From Ceratocystis colombiana (taxonomy: Eukaryota; Ascomycota; Sordariomycetes; Microascales; Ceratocystidaceae): 64,000 nucleotides of DNA. Location of the stretch: assembly GCA_026419805.1 (NCBI GenBank), contig JAOSLS010000053.1:56978-120977 (forward strand), written 5' to 3'. Numbering within the stretch: the first letter of the stretch is position 1; every line of letters starts with the position of its first letter. Below the pieces are notes generated by a model that saw only the letters and a list, made by a program, of their open reading frames with translations, did not search any database and was not told the DNA's origin. The translations under genes and the position numbers were made by a program. Positions 23,123 through 33,630 of this stretch are shown here, one piece after another.

Positions 23123-23954
23123 AGACGTACGTGTTGTTCTCACCTTGGCCAGCTGAGGCGTATTGGCCATGGTCGGGTTTATAGGGCAGAGACTAAAAGT
23201 TCTTGTGTTTTCTATTTCTAATTTGTCAGCATCAAGCAGAGTAGGTAGGGCGCAAGTGACATGATGTTGTTACGTGGCGCTCTAGACACACGCTGCCCCA
23301 TTCCCCTGCCTTCAAAACTTTTGTGCCTGATGGCCCATAAAATAGTTGACCCCCACCACAAAGCGTCGGAGATATTTTACATAAAGGGAAGGCATGGACT
23401 GCATCGAAGGAAAAGCAATGATGTTCTAGAAATCCGCAAATACGACTTAGGGTTCCTTAGGGTCAATGTGTTGAGAAACAAAAACAGTTGATAGAGGACA
23501 TTAACAACCTATGCTCAATGATTCTTAGGTCGGCATTAAATAACACAAACAAACAAACATGCTTAATGCTATTACTAATTCCTGATTTTGGAATACAAGG
23601 AAACATGTGGGTCTGTCTAAATACGAGTTCTCAGCTGGTCAAAGCCGAGGTTTCAGTGAAGATATTGATGTAGGTTTCTGATCGGGACGGGAAGTCCTTT
23701 TTTAGGGCTTTCAACCGATGCATGTACGCTGTGGAACAATACATGCTCATCTCATAATGGCTTCTAGCAAAAGCAAAGCAACGGCCGCCAAGGCCTAACT
23801 CGCTGATTGGGTCTTGCTTCTTGGGTGTATATTGTCTCTATTAGTGTAAGAAGAGACTGGTGTAAAGCGGCCAAACTGTGAGCAAGGCTCCATCTACCCC
23901 CCCTCCATCGTCCCGGGGTGCGCGCTTGCAATGGGCTGATGCTATGTTGGTAGG
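23123..23954. other. Gene-free region after E
   Basis: About 830 bp with no recognisable gene. Open frames are short and show no family motif. Confidence 0.4.
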
Positions 23955-24060
23955 TGTTGAGAAAACTTACACGAGGTTCGGTTAAATAGATAAGACGAGA
24001 GGCGGGTAAACAAGCCCTTCATCTAACTTAATACATAATATTCAGGGACCAATTTCTACA
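23955..24060 (+). mobile_element. Degenerate solo LTR, copia family 1
   Basis: Starts TGTTGAGAAAAC and ends CCAATTTCTACA, the ends of the 153-bp LTRs of the copia element at 38,980-43,257, with an internal deletion of about 45 bp. Flanks GTAGG and GTAAG fit a 5-bp target duplication with one change. Confidence 0.75.
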
Positions 24061-25054
24061 GTAAGCGCTGACCGGCCTTGGATCTTAGAGGGATGAATGC
24101 AAGCGAATGTGATCCTGGTGCCCTAGATTCGACCCCAAGCGCCGTGTAATTGACGAGGTGGGAGGGATTTGAGGCAGCTTGCTGCCTGCGTTACGCAAAC
24201 AGGGCAACAGAGGACTCACTGGATGCAACTGGAATGCCAGGGACAAACATGGATGGCTGTGTCATGTCACTTTCTAGATCACCGGGCCGCACCGAGCTGT
24301 GCGGTGGCTGCGCTTTTGGTAGACCTTACGGCCTGGCCTGCATATGGAAATATCTACTCCAATGTACACTAAGTAAAGATTACACTTGGTATTTCTCCAT
24401 AGAGCGACCAAGTAATGAAAAGAGATGACGGACGTTATATGAGCAAGTGATCTAGCAGCCATTACTAGTCTGAGCTGGTACTACGCCTTTTTGCATATGG
24501 CCACTGGAAACTAAAAAGCAAGACTATTTGTCATGTTATTAGCCTGTTTAGCATGACGATAGGCGAGAGGAGTTAAGAAGTCAGCAATGTCGTGCGGAGT
24601 TAACTACTAGCAGGGAGCACACTCGAAAAGGCGCATCTAAGGCTTTTATCCATACATTGCGGGCACCACAGGGCGTCCGGTAGTATTTGGATGCCAAGAT
24701 TAGGCCTCAAGCCATATCGGCAGAGACGGAATATCCAAGGCCGGGAAACTTGGAGGCCGGCAAACTTAGAAGCCGTGAGGGCCGATCAGATCGAGTAGAA
24801 TGAGAATCGACAAACAATGACAGGCAAGAGAAGACTACAGGGCGTTTGCAGCGTACAAGAGCGGCTGTAGTTCTCTGTCTCGATGGTCTTTCAAGACCAC
24901 CCCTCACCAACCGTTCTTCATATCTCCATGGCTTTTTTCTCCTTCTGCTTTTCCTTTTTGGCTCCCAGGCATAGCTTTTCTTCAAACTGCCCACACACAA
25001 TAGAGAGCATCTTGGGACAATCTCATTCTTCAATATCTAGCTCAAGATTTGCCC

Positions 25055-25573
25055 ATGATGCGTTTTGCTATTGCTACTCGTATCACTGCCGCCGCTGCTG
25101 CCCTGGATGCACCCTCTAGGCGCAGTTGGGACGAGCCTTACGAGGCCGCAGCTGGAGAAGGCGCCATCCACATCATCGCTGTGGGTGATGGAGGCTTCTG
25201 GCCCGCCAGCTTGGAAGCCAAAGCTGGGGACTTTCTTGAATTCCGCTTTTTGCCAGGCACTCACTCTGTTGTTCAATCCTCCTTCAGTAACCCCTGCGGG
25301 TTCCTCAACGGCGGTTTTGCCTCCGGGGAAATGAGCACTAGTGAAGATGAAGAGGAGAACAGATACGCTTTCCGGGTGCCTGTTTCGGGCGATGGGCCGA
25401 TTTGGCTCTACAATGGCTCCGTAGACCAGTGCCATGACGATGGCCTCGTAGGTGTAGCCAATCCTCCTAACAGTGATAGCCATGAAAACTTTCGAAAAAC
25501 TGCCCTTGACCAGAAATCCACCGAGAGGGTTGAGACAATGAGTCGCGGTGACTTCATCAAAATACGTGCGTAA
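25055..25573 (+). CDS. Secreted-type cupredoxin-like protein, paralogue F (weak signal peptide)
   Basis: 172 residues from the first of two adjacent ATGs (25055 or 25058), no intron. The N-terminus MMRFAIATRITAAAAALDA aligns with the signal peptide of I, but an Arg interrupts the hydrophobic core and an Asp sits near the expected cleavage site, so secretion may be impaired. Marks: GGFWPASLEAKAGDFLEF, GTHSVVQSSF, NPC, GFASGEM, IWLYNGSVDQCHDDG, VGVANPP. First His kept; Cys ligand is Asn (sequon NGS); Leu at the Met position. Gene and about 650 bp of promoter are homologous to I. The promoter shares a block with H, I and J, but its TATA reads GTACAAGAG. Confidence 0.82.
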   Translation: MMRFAIATRITAAAAALDAPSRRSWDEPYEAAAGEGAIHIIAVGDGGFWPASLEAKAGDFLEFRFLPGTHSVVQSSFSNPCGFLNGGFASGEMSTSEDEEENRYAFRVPVSGDGPIWLYNGSVDQCHDDGLVGVANPPNSDSHENFRKTALDQKSTERVETMSRGDFIKIRA

Positions 25574-26160
25574 GGCTGGGAACGGCTAGTTGGCTGTGGT
25601 AGATTAAGAATTAATAGGTTGATACGATAGGTTGGGCGTTGACTGGTTAGAAACTTGGCAGTAGATTGTTCCGACACATACATACACAAATGAAAACGAC
25701 TAGTGCGGCTGAAGAGAGTAACTGAACGGGGTAATGGAGTGTCTTTTGGCCGGTCAGTCTATTTATCAGTTCATTGTTCATTGACCAACCCCCGTCAGCC
25801 TGTCAATCATCTCGCCGTGCTTATGCGTGTAAGGAATCAACATCCATTACTCTATCTCGCGCTACGCCGGACTTAACAACTCATCACTGTAAGTCTTACC
25901 ATAGTCTTCTCACACCTCTGCCAATGTATTCGTTTGGACATGGTGTTATACCGTGTACCACCCCTCTTTCGTCAAGCAAAAAAAGAATTCCACCACAACT
26001 CTTCTATTTCACTTACACATACTTTGGCTAAAATACAAGCTTTTTGCAAACTATTGCCTCATTCAAGTTTTCCATTGATATATCTGTTGTATTTTAGCTC
26101 CTTTGACTAGTCCCTAAATTTAGTCGTTCGCTGAAGTAGTATGTTTCCCTCCAAGTTCAG
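25574..26160. other. Region after F without recognised gene
   Basis: The first ~100 bp resemble the sequence following genes H, I and J (TTAATAGATTGA-type), part of the duplicated unit. Beyond that nothing recognisable. Confidence 0.4.
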
Positions 26161-26164
26161 TCAC

Positions 26165-26722
26165 TCACGCAGCTTCTGGTTCTGACCCCCATTCCTCCGA
26201 AGAGCTGTCATTTACCACAATAAGCTTCTTTTCTCTTTCTTCTTCGGAAATACCTTCTCTAGGCGCTAGAGCTTCGCTTAGAGTCACGAAACGCTTATGG
26301 GAGCAGGCATAGCCTTCCTCGTCTTTCCTCTTTTCAGACGAGCTAGTTCCTCCTCCAGACTAGCAATCTCCATAGTATACATTGTCAGTATTTTCTGCTG
26401 TCCCTCAAACCCTTTGGCTATCACGTCATACTGTCTCCGCATCTTTGGTGTTCTGTTAAGCCTGAGATCACGAATGTGGCGGCTAGACTTTGGCGTATCA
26501 TCCGATCCGAAATATGGCGCCTGCTCCGGAGCTCTCTTTGGATTGTCATCCGGCCTATCCTGTTGAATTTCTAGATGCCGCAGAGCTTTGGCTCGAGAAA
26601 CCAGCTAATTCCCAGTAACCCTCCAGCTAGAGAGGATATTTCTCTTGACCATTGCCGCTTCACGAGCCTTGGCATAGGCTTTGAAGAAATTGGCCTCATC
26701 CATTGGAACAGAATCAGCCGCC
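26165..26722 (-). pseudogene. pogo/Fot1-type transposase, C-terminal fragment, decayed
   Basis: Read on the minus strand from about 26716: NFFKAYAKAREAAMVKRNIL, SSWRVTGN, then an in-frame TAG, then VSRAKALRHLEIQ and RHIRDLRLNRTPKMRR, a coiled region with KGFEGQQKIL, then a frameshift near 26290 and an acidic end with VVNDSSEEWGSEPEA. The pattern K-AY-x-AR...I-x-SGWR-x-TG is the C-terminal part of fungal pogo/Fot1 DDE transposases. The catalytic core is absent. It abuts the end of the inverted duplication at about 26735. Confidence 0.75.
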
Positions 26723-26734
26723 ATGGCCCCAACA

Positions 26735-29000
26735 AACAGACAGCTAGAGCATAGACCCATGGACTGTCTTTATGCCGCAGACTCCTTTCTACGTCTCTCT
26801 AAACTCCTATGGCCCTTCGGCTCGCCTGCCCGATCCCTCGCTTATAAACTGGACTCAGCTTTGGACCACCAAGTGTACTTACTATGTAGGGTCTATACGC
26901 AAATAGCATTTTGGTGCGCTGCAATACTCCAGACAAACCCGTACGCACATACAATTTGTTGACTGTGCACTACCTAAGCTACTAGTGGGGATCTGGAATT
27001 CTCACTTGCCGAAGAGCCTACAGTAGTAAGGAGTTAAGCCCGTTGCGGTATTTAATAGCAAGCGTCGTCGAATAAGCTTACTGGATTTTGAACTCTTACC
27101 CATAGGCAGGATAGGCACGCTTGCGTGATGATAAATAGCCTCGCTTTTTTGATGCCGTTGCACGGTCGTATATAAGAAAGCACAACTGCAGAGTAGGTTG
27201 GTACGCGAAGTTGGTAATGGCTAAAACGCCACTTGTTAATACAGCCACCACGATCTTTTTACTTGGTCACTCTTTGTTGAAATTCCAAGCACATCCCTGA
27301 GTCCGTGCAGGCCAGCTTGCCTATTTCCGTGAATCCAATCTCTAGGGTATGCTAAAGGACAAGAAAAGCATTGAAGCGCAACCCCAGGCAAAAGACTGGC
27401 TCTCAAAAAACCTGCAAAGTCAAATATGCCACTAGGTTTGTGCAAGCACAATACAATACAGCTAGCGGCTCACCTCGCACCCTTCTGCCTCAGCGACTGC
27501 ATGGCACTTGGGGTCGCATCGCGTATGGGACTGACTAGGATGGCAGCCTCTTGCATCATGCCAAAGCTCGTGGTCAAGGTCTCTTTTGATGCAGCCAGAC
27601 TTGGAGAGGGTATCACGAGCTGATCTCTGATTTGCTTGGTTGTCAATGGGTGTGGGTAAGCATATTCTTCGATTAATCTAGCTAATTTGACTGCCCAAAG
27701 GTGGCAAAATAGGCTCTATTGTGCTGGTCCTAATTATCTCCTATGCTCTTGGCACTACATCGGCCAATTTTAACGTTTCAACCTAGTTGCAGATCCGGGG
27801 CTTCTGTCTTATCAAGATCTAGCTGGGGACCTCAGCCCAGTAACTTCCAGCCCACTACAACTAGCTAAAAGAGATAGAAACACGTCTTTGGGCTTAGTCG
27901 TCAATCTTAACGAGGGTGCCACCGGTACGCCTTCCGATTTCTTCGGTGGTTTTCCTTTGAAGAGCCGCCGTCTTGAAGTTATTGTAGGACTGACCATTGT
28001 CAGGAGGGTTCACCACACCTACATGACCGTGGGTGTGGCAATTTCTCACGCCGCCCTTGTAGAACCAGATTGGGTCATCGTCTTGAACAGTGACCTGAAA
28101 AGCCATTTCATTCTGGCTTTCATCTGGGTAAGTGACCAGAAGCCCAGAAGCGAAGCCACCCTCGAGATACTTGCAGGGCTCCCCAAAGGAGGCTTGCGTA
28201 ACGGAGTGAGTGCCTACACTAAAGCGGAACTCGAGAATGTCTCCAGCTTTGGCTTGAAAGTTATCAGCACCAATGCCATAGTTACTCACGAAGATGATGT
28301 GAGTGGTGCTAGCCCTGGCGGCGACCTTGCTAGGCTCGTTTCCAGTGGTCCCCGACGGCATGGCGAGAGCGCTAGCAGCAAAAGCAAGAAGGGCAGTGGT
28401 TAAACGCATGGTGGGCGGATCAGAGGCTAGGTATCAAAGCGCTAGATTGTGGAAATGGACTTGAGTGTGTAGGAAAGACTTTGAGGGTGTCTTGGGAAAA
28501 GAAATCAGTAAAGAGGTGAGCAGCGGTATTAAGCGATGGTCCCAACAAAGATAAGTAGGTGAGGGGGTCAAGGCCATATATTCTGTAGAATTCTCTCTAT
28601 TCTTTCCTAGACTACCGCGACACTTCAACCTTCATTTTACCTGGTTCCATGGTCCACGCACCTACCAACTAAGTCTAGCATGGCACGAGGTCAGCACACA
28701 AACTGCTTACGATGGGTTGCTAAACCCGCGAGATAAGCTAGAAGTTATGGATACGATCTGTCGACTCTATTCTCTACTATCGTGGTGGCGGCAGCCCCCC
28801 TACTTTGGCAAGGGTGTAGGAGGGCTGTCAGACAGCCCACGGCGTTAAGATGTTACGTAGTGCCAAGTGAACAGCGCGCCTTGGTTGCTTCATAAACTTC
28901 TCTCTATACGAACGTTTGTGTGCGGTAGATGTAGCCAGAGCAAGGGGGCTTTTGCTTGAGTGTCTTTATGGTCACATACAACGACTTGTACTACCCTTTG
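26735..29000. repeat. Right arm of large inverted duplication (gene G)
   Basis: Inverted copy of 19975-22475, holding gene G in place of D. Its inner end corresponds to the promoter of gene E and stops next to a transposase fragment. Examples of matching stretches: GACTGCCCAAAGGTGGCAAA at about 27690 against its reverse complement near 21565, and CACCCTTGCCAAAGTA near 28802 against 20429. Confidence 0.8.
27894..28409 (-). CDS. Secreted cupredoxin-like protein, paralogue G
   Basis: 171 residues on the minus strand from ATG 28409, no intron. The signal peptide MRLTTALLAFAASALAM and linker SGTTGNEPSKVAARA nearly equal those of D. Marks: THIIFVSNYGI, GDILEFRFSVGTHSVTQASF, EPC, GFASGLL, IWFYKGGVRNCHTHGHVGVV. 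The first His is kept, Lys replaces the Cys ligand, and His occupies the axial Met position, with two further His after the second Cys. The antisense strand also has a full-length open frame (27888-28403 plus), a shadow of this gene. Only cluster member on the minus strand, because its arm is inverted. Likely secreted. Confidence 0.86.
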   Translation of the reverse strand: MRLTTALLAFAASALAMPSGTTGNEPSKVAARASTTHIIFVSNYGIGADNFQAKAGDILEFRFSVGTHSVTQASFGEPCKYLEGGFASGLLVTYPDESQNEMAFQVTVQDDDPIWFYKGGVRNCHTHGHVGVVNPPDNGQSYNNFKTAALQRKTTEEIGRRTGGTLVKIDD

Positions 29001-29625
29001 GTGAGGCAAAAACAATCGCCCATCAAAACTCAACATGTTCATTTACACAAAGCTCGACCAAAATGAGGATTGTGTCAAGGTGGTTTCTTCTATTAGGTAA
29101 AAGATTGATTGACATTCCTGATTCTGTTCTCGCACTGTTAAGTTGGACGCCCGATATGTGCGGGCAGTAGTAAGCAAATATCACCACTTCAATCTCCGAT
29201 TTCCTCGCCATTCTTTCCAATATTATTTCCAATAAGCGCTCGTAGCATAGTGTCATTATAGACACTAAAGTTCCTGCTGTATTTTGAACCAAAGACTCTG
29301 GCCGCTCAAGCTCTAGCAGTTGGAGCAGAAAACATACACAAGCAAGCACCTGAAGATTGGCGAAGGGGGGCTTGGTGAGCTGGCAGATACACTTAGGGGA
29401 TGCCGCTGCAAGTACTACTCCTCGAATGCTTGTGAAAGACCCCCACGTAGACAAAAAGGAATCAGACTTTGCGAGGATATATCATTTGGCTTCTGTTTTC
29501 ATCTGATTCCGACCGGCTGCTTAGATGGCAGGATGGTTGTTCATAATCAAAAATACTTGGCCCAAACCTAGTACTCGATAGGCGCATGTAGCCGTCGCCG
29601 TGCGCCTAGTAGGGGGGCCGCGGGC
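29001..29625. other. Gene-free region before the H block
   Basis: No recognised gene. The right end (from about 29583, CATGTAGCCGTCGCCGTGCG) begins the block shared with J at 46143. Confidence 0.4.
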
Positions 29626-29759
29626 TGTTGTGGTGATTTTGCATGAAGAACTTTCCATTCAGTCCATCTACATAATTTGCTATGACTGAATAAAAACTGC
29701 GTGATCTGGTCCAGCCATGTGCAAGTGCCGCAGTGCGGTTGAGACTTCGCAGCACTACA
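29626..29759 (-). mobile_element. Solo LTR, family D, upstream of H
   Basis: 134 bp, plus strand TGTTGTGGTGATTTTG to GCACTACA; in minus orientation TGTAGTG...CACAACA. It is the partner of 46183-46316 upstream of J. Its flanks (CGGGC/GAGGC) have decayed, whereas J keeps a perfect 5-bp duplication. It lies about 60 bp before the core promoter of H. Confidence 0.75.
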
Positions 29760-29814
29760 GAGGCACATAGAACTAAGGGGCCATGAAGCCATCGTCGCGA
29801 AAGACTAGGAGCAT

Positions 29815-29850
29815 TTGCAGCATATCAAAGTGGTTGTAGTTCCCTACTTC
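29815..29850 (+). promoter_or_regulatory. Core promoter block of H shared with F, I and J
   Basis: TTTGCAGCATATCAAAGTGG aligns with TTTGCAACATATAAGAGAGG of I and GCAGCATATAAGAGCGG of J, about 180-200 bp before the ATG. The likely TATA element TATAAG is damaged here (TATCAA). A pyrimidine-rich leader follows. Confidence 0.55.
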
Positions 29851-30017
29851 AGTCGTCTTTGGAGATCATCCCTCACCACCGTTGTTCATATCTCCACGGC
29901 GCTTTTCTCCTCTGATTTTCTCTTTCGGTTCCCAAGCATATCTTTTCTTAGCTCCGCTCACACGCTGCAGCGTCTTTTCCCAACCTCATACTTCCATATC
30001 TAGCTCGCGATTTGCCC

Positions 30018-30479
30018 ATGGTGCGTCTCGTTATTGCTGCTCTTATCGCTGCCGCAGTTGGTGAAGCCACCATTCACGTCATCAAAGTGACTGATCGAGG
30101 CTTTGTGCCTAAAGTCTTGGTAGCCGGAGCTGGAGACTTTCTCGAGTTTCACTTTGTGAAGGGTCTGCACTCCGTCGTCCAAACCTCCTTGGAAAACACC
30201 TGTAGTTTCCTCCCCGGCGGCTTCGCCTCCGGGCCTATGTTCACTCCGATGGAACGGTCGGTAAACAGCATGGTTTTCCAGGTACCAGTTACCAACAATG
30301 AGCCAATTTGGTTCTACAATGGCTCCATGAATCGTTGCCACGAAGATGGACACGTAGGTGTAGTCAATCCTCCTGCAAGTAATAGCCATGAAATCTTCCG
30401 AGAATCCGCCCTTGGCCAGACATCCACCGAGGGCGTTATAGAAAGGAAGGGTGGTGAATTAGTCCCAATGTTTGAATAA
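30018..30479 (+). CDS. Secreted cupredoxin-like protein, paralogue H (short form)
   Basis: 153 residues, no intron. Unlike D, E, I, K and L there is no propeptide: the signal peptide (MVRLVIAALIAAAVGEA) runs straight into the first strand TIHVIKVTDRGF. Marks: GDFLEFHFVKGLHSVVQTSL, a Cys in NTCSF, GGFASGPM, VFQVPV, PIWFYNGSMNRCHEDGHVG, VVNPP. First His kept; Asn in an NGS sequon at the Cys ligand; His at the Met position and after the second Cys. ENTC replaces the usual NPC. Gene and flanks form a block duplicated at J. Downstream the block is interrupted by a palindromic transposon relic and a solo LTR that J lacks. Likely extracellular. Confidence 0.86.
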   Translation: MVRLVIAALIAAAVGEATIHVIKVTDRGFVPKVLVAGAGDFLEFHFVKGLHSVVQTSLENTCSFLPGGFASGPMFTPMERSVNSMVFQVPVTNNEPIWFYNGSMNRCHEDGHVGVVNPPASNSHEIFRESALGQTSTEGVIERKGGELVPMFE

Positions 30480-31054
30480 GGCTGGCGATGCCTTGTAGTA
30501 GATTAGGAGTTAATAGATTGGCACGATAGGTTGATAGGGTGGAAACTTGGCTTGCATTTGAAGTGATCGAATAGGTCGATGTGATGGGAATACTAAAGTT
30601 ACTTAGGGATAGAAGACCAAGCGCTAATATCAGAGTTCAGCTTGCAATACTACGTTTAGTCCTCAAGTTTGTCTTATGCTTAGTGTCACGATGTCATTCA
30701 AAAACAAAACATCTAGCTCTATTTGAGTCCAGGTCTCTGGCTATTGTAGGCCTGATGACATTTGAAGCAGAAAGCATCAGGACAAGTGCCTGAGGGTTGA
30801 GGAGAGGGACCTTGCTAAGCTAATAGATACACTGAGGGGGTGCTGCCGCGACTACCACTTCGTGAATACTTGTTTTCACAAGTACTACCAAGAGGCTTGT
30901 TTAGACCCTCAGCGCCTTTGGCACTACTGTATAAATTGCTGCCCATAGGAATACGCTGCCGGATAGTTTATGTTAGATATGACTGTGGTCAAGAATGAGG
31001 GCTAGTGAAACCTTTTGCATACGTTGATTGCAGTGAAGGGTAACGTATATGATA

Positions 31055-32221
31055 AGCGAGCGACGCACTTTTATCAACCCTCTGAACTAAATTCGCAATA
31101 CAAACACCATAATATATCTAATCAGTTAACATTAATCACTATGCTATTCTCTGTTGACCTGGATTGCCTCCTGAAAGGTCTTTGCATCATATCTAGTCTT
31201 TCTAAAAATACTACACTGCTGAACTTTTGCTTCTTGTGACCTTCCGTGGCCACCTCTCAGAGATTCAACTGTTACCCGCACATCAATATCTATCTGTTCA
31301 ATTGATTTTGATGCTCCCCCTATATTTCAAGGCCCTTCTTTTTGCATCCTAGTCCTTTTTCCCCTCTGGCGCCGCCCTACTCTCTTATTCTCTTGTTCAA
31401 GTTGTTGAACCTTTTCCTGTAGTAAGACCATCTCGTGCATAATAACAGTTGTTGCCCTCTCAAAATGCTTCACGGCTTCGAGATGACAGAAGGATGAGGA
31501 ATCATAAGAGCAGCTCCCTGGAGTCAATAAGTGAAGCTGTGAAGCGTTATGAGTAGGCAAAAACCGTTATTATTAAGCATGAGATGGTCTCACTATAGGA
31601 AAGTGTTCGACAACTTGAACAAGAGAACATGTCAGTAACCCAAGTCAGGGTTACCCTGATCCAGTTCGCCCCAATTTTAGGGTTAGTATCAGACATCAAG
31701 GGTCTTCTTCCAAGGCCCATGTGCTTGATCTAGAACATGATGGTGATGGATATATAAACCGGCTGAGATCTGCTCCTCGGACTAGACTTAGATAGACACA
31801 CAGCAACATGAACAATCACTCATTCTCCCTCTTCTTCTTCTTCCCAGGACATTCAGTACGTCCTTCTAATAGATACTGTTAGAAGAAGACAGTAGGAAAG
31901 GATGAGAGTGTGAAAAAGACTAAGATATAGAAAGAAGGGCCTTGAAATATAAGAGGAGCATCACAATCAATTGAGCAGACAGATATTGATGTGTGGGTAA
32001 CAGCTGAATCCTTAAGAGGTGGTCATGGAATGTCACAAGAAGCACAGGTTCAGCAGTGTAGTATTTTTAGAAAGACTAGATATGATGCAAAGACCTTTCA
32101 GGAGGCAATCCAGGTCAACAGAGAATAGCATGGTGATTAATGTTAATTGATTAGATGTTTTATGGTGTTTCTATTGTGAATTTAACTCAGAGGGTTGATA
32201 AAAGTGCGTGCGTCGCTCGCT
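31055..32221. mobile_element. Palindromic pogo-type transposon relic
   Basis: 1167 bp bounded by inverted AGCGAGCGACGCAC ends and flanked by TA on both sides (31053-31054, 32222-32223), the target duplication of Tc1/mariner/pogo elements. Left (31055 to about 31557) and right (about 31558-32221) halves are inverted copies of the same 3' transposon end. Each holds a transposase C-terminal remnant: 31327-31560 minus reads EKVQQLEQENKR, RRQRGKRTRMQK; the right half keeps a decayed zinc-knuckle-like CSIFRKTRYDAKT. A family B solo LTR (31630-31881) sits in the right half. The uninterrupted site is seen after J near 47610. Confidence 0.75.
31630..31881 (+). mobile_element. Solo LTR, family B, nested in the pogo relic
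   Basis: 252 bp, TGTCAGTAACCCAAG to GATACTGTTA, with TATATAAACCGGC inside. Flanks GAACA (31625-31629) and GAAGA (31882-31886) are a 4/5 target duplication. The left half of the palindrome gives the uninterrupted sequence. Confidence 0.75.
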
Positions 32222-32399
32222 TAAGGTAGATAGATGGCAAGGGGCTTTTTGTTTTCTCTTTCGTTGTTTCTTTTTGCTAATCTACCCTGATCCCTGAAAC
32301 TCGAAAGTGCCTCAAAAAGAGCATAAGCAAATCAAGCTTTCTGAGGATGCATCACTTAGATTCTATGTTCATCTGCTACCTGCTGCTTAGGCGGCAGAT

Positions 32400-32684
32400 T
32401 AACAGTAACTATTAGGAGGACGTACTAAATGTCCTGTGAAGAAGAAGAAGAAGAAGAAGAAGAAGGAGGAGAATGAGTGATTGTTCATTATTGTTATTAT
32501 ATATCTATCTAAGTCTAGTCCGAGGAGCGGATCTCAGCCGGCTTATATATCCATCACCATCATGTTCTAGATCAAGCACATAGGCCTTGGAAGAAGACCC
32601 TTGATGTCTGATACTAACCCTAACGTTGGGCGAACTGGATCTCAGGGTCAGCAATCCTGGTAACCCTAGCTTAGGTTACTAACA
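32400..32684 (-). mobile_element. Solo LTR, family B, in the H block
   Basis: 285 bp. In minus orientation it reads TGTTAGTAACC to GTTACTGTTA, with a CTT-repeat tract (32443-32463) and TATA-like TATATAAGCCGGC. Perfect 5-bp target duplication CAGAT at 32395-32399 and 32685-32689. The corresponding site after J (GGCGGTAGATTGG near 47780) is empty. This copy defines the family ends as TG...TA. Confidence 0.85.
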
Positions 32685-33424
32685 CAGATTGGTTGTCCAT
32701 GGCTAAAAGCGATCCCGCGTCAACACCTATTCCATCAAGGTCTTGTCCATGAACCTTTCCGCGGTAGAAGGGAGTGATCCTAATGCACTCATGCATGATT
32801 TGTCTTTTTGACCTTGCACGTTTTCAGGGATAAGCGTTGTATTTTTGCTACATCTCCGCCCTGTTATATCGATGGGCTTCCTAAACTCCAGATTAGAAGT
32901 AAGCAGTGCAGAAATACACATACACCAAGGAAAGCGATTGGTGCATCATGGACTACGTATCGAAATATCTAGTGCCATGTATTCGAGCTGCGTTTGGAAC
33001 TTGCAAAGAACGACCAAGTAACAAAGCGAGATGGAGATTATATGAGAAAGTGATCTTGCTATTACTACCCCCAGTCCGTATTAGTACCGCAAATTTGTGC
33101 ATATAGCCAAAGGACACAAGAGTACGACTATTTGTCATTTTATTAGCTCATTCACCATGCTGATGGGCAGGGGGGCTTAAGCATGCGGGAAAACCGTGCG
33201 GAGTTAACTACTAGGACAGAGCACACTCGCAAAATAGCATGTAAGGCTTTATCCGTGTATTACGAGCATCACAGGGCATCCGGTACTATCTGTGCGCTAA
33301 GCCTGGACCTCAAGCTATGTCGGCAGAAACCGAATATCCAAGGCTGGCAAAATTGGAAGCTGTGAGGGGCCGATGAGATTGAGTAGAATGAGAATCAACA
33401 AACAATGGCAGCCCAGAGAAAGAC

Positions 33425-33465
33425 TAGGAGTGTGTTTGCAACATATAAGAGAGGTTGTGGTTCTC
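33425..33465 (+). promoter_or_regulatory. Core promoter block of I with TATAAG element
   Basis: TTTGCAACATATAAGAGAGG at about 33435-33454, some 180 bp before the ATG, the best-kept form of the block shared by F, H, I and J. A pyrimidine-rich leader follows. Confidence 0.55.
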
Positions 33466-33630
33466 TGCTTCAGTCCTGTTTCTCGAGATCATCCCTCACC
33501 ACTATTCTTCATATCTTAACGGCATATTTTTCCTTCTCCTTTACTCTCTAGCTCCCAAGCATAATTTCTCTTGAAACTGCCCTCTTTGCGCAATCGCATA
33601 CTTCAATATCTAACTCAAGATTTGCCCATA

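Noticed and set aside
27888..28403. 171-codon plus-strand frame over gene G
   Set aside because: Antisense shadow of G, which has a signal peptide and all family motifs on the minus strand.
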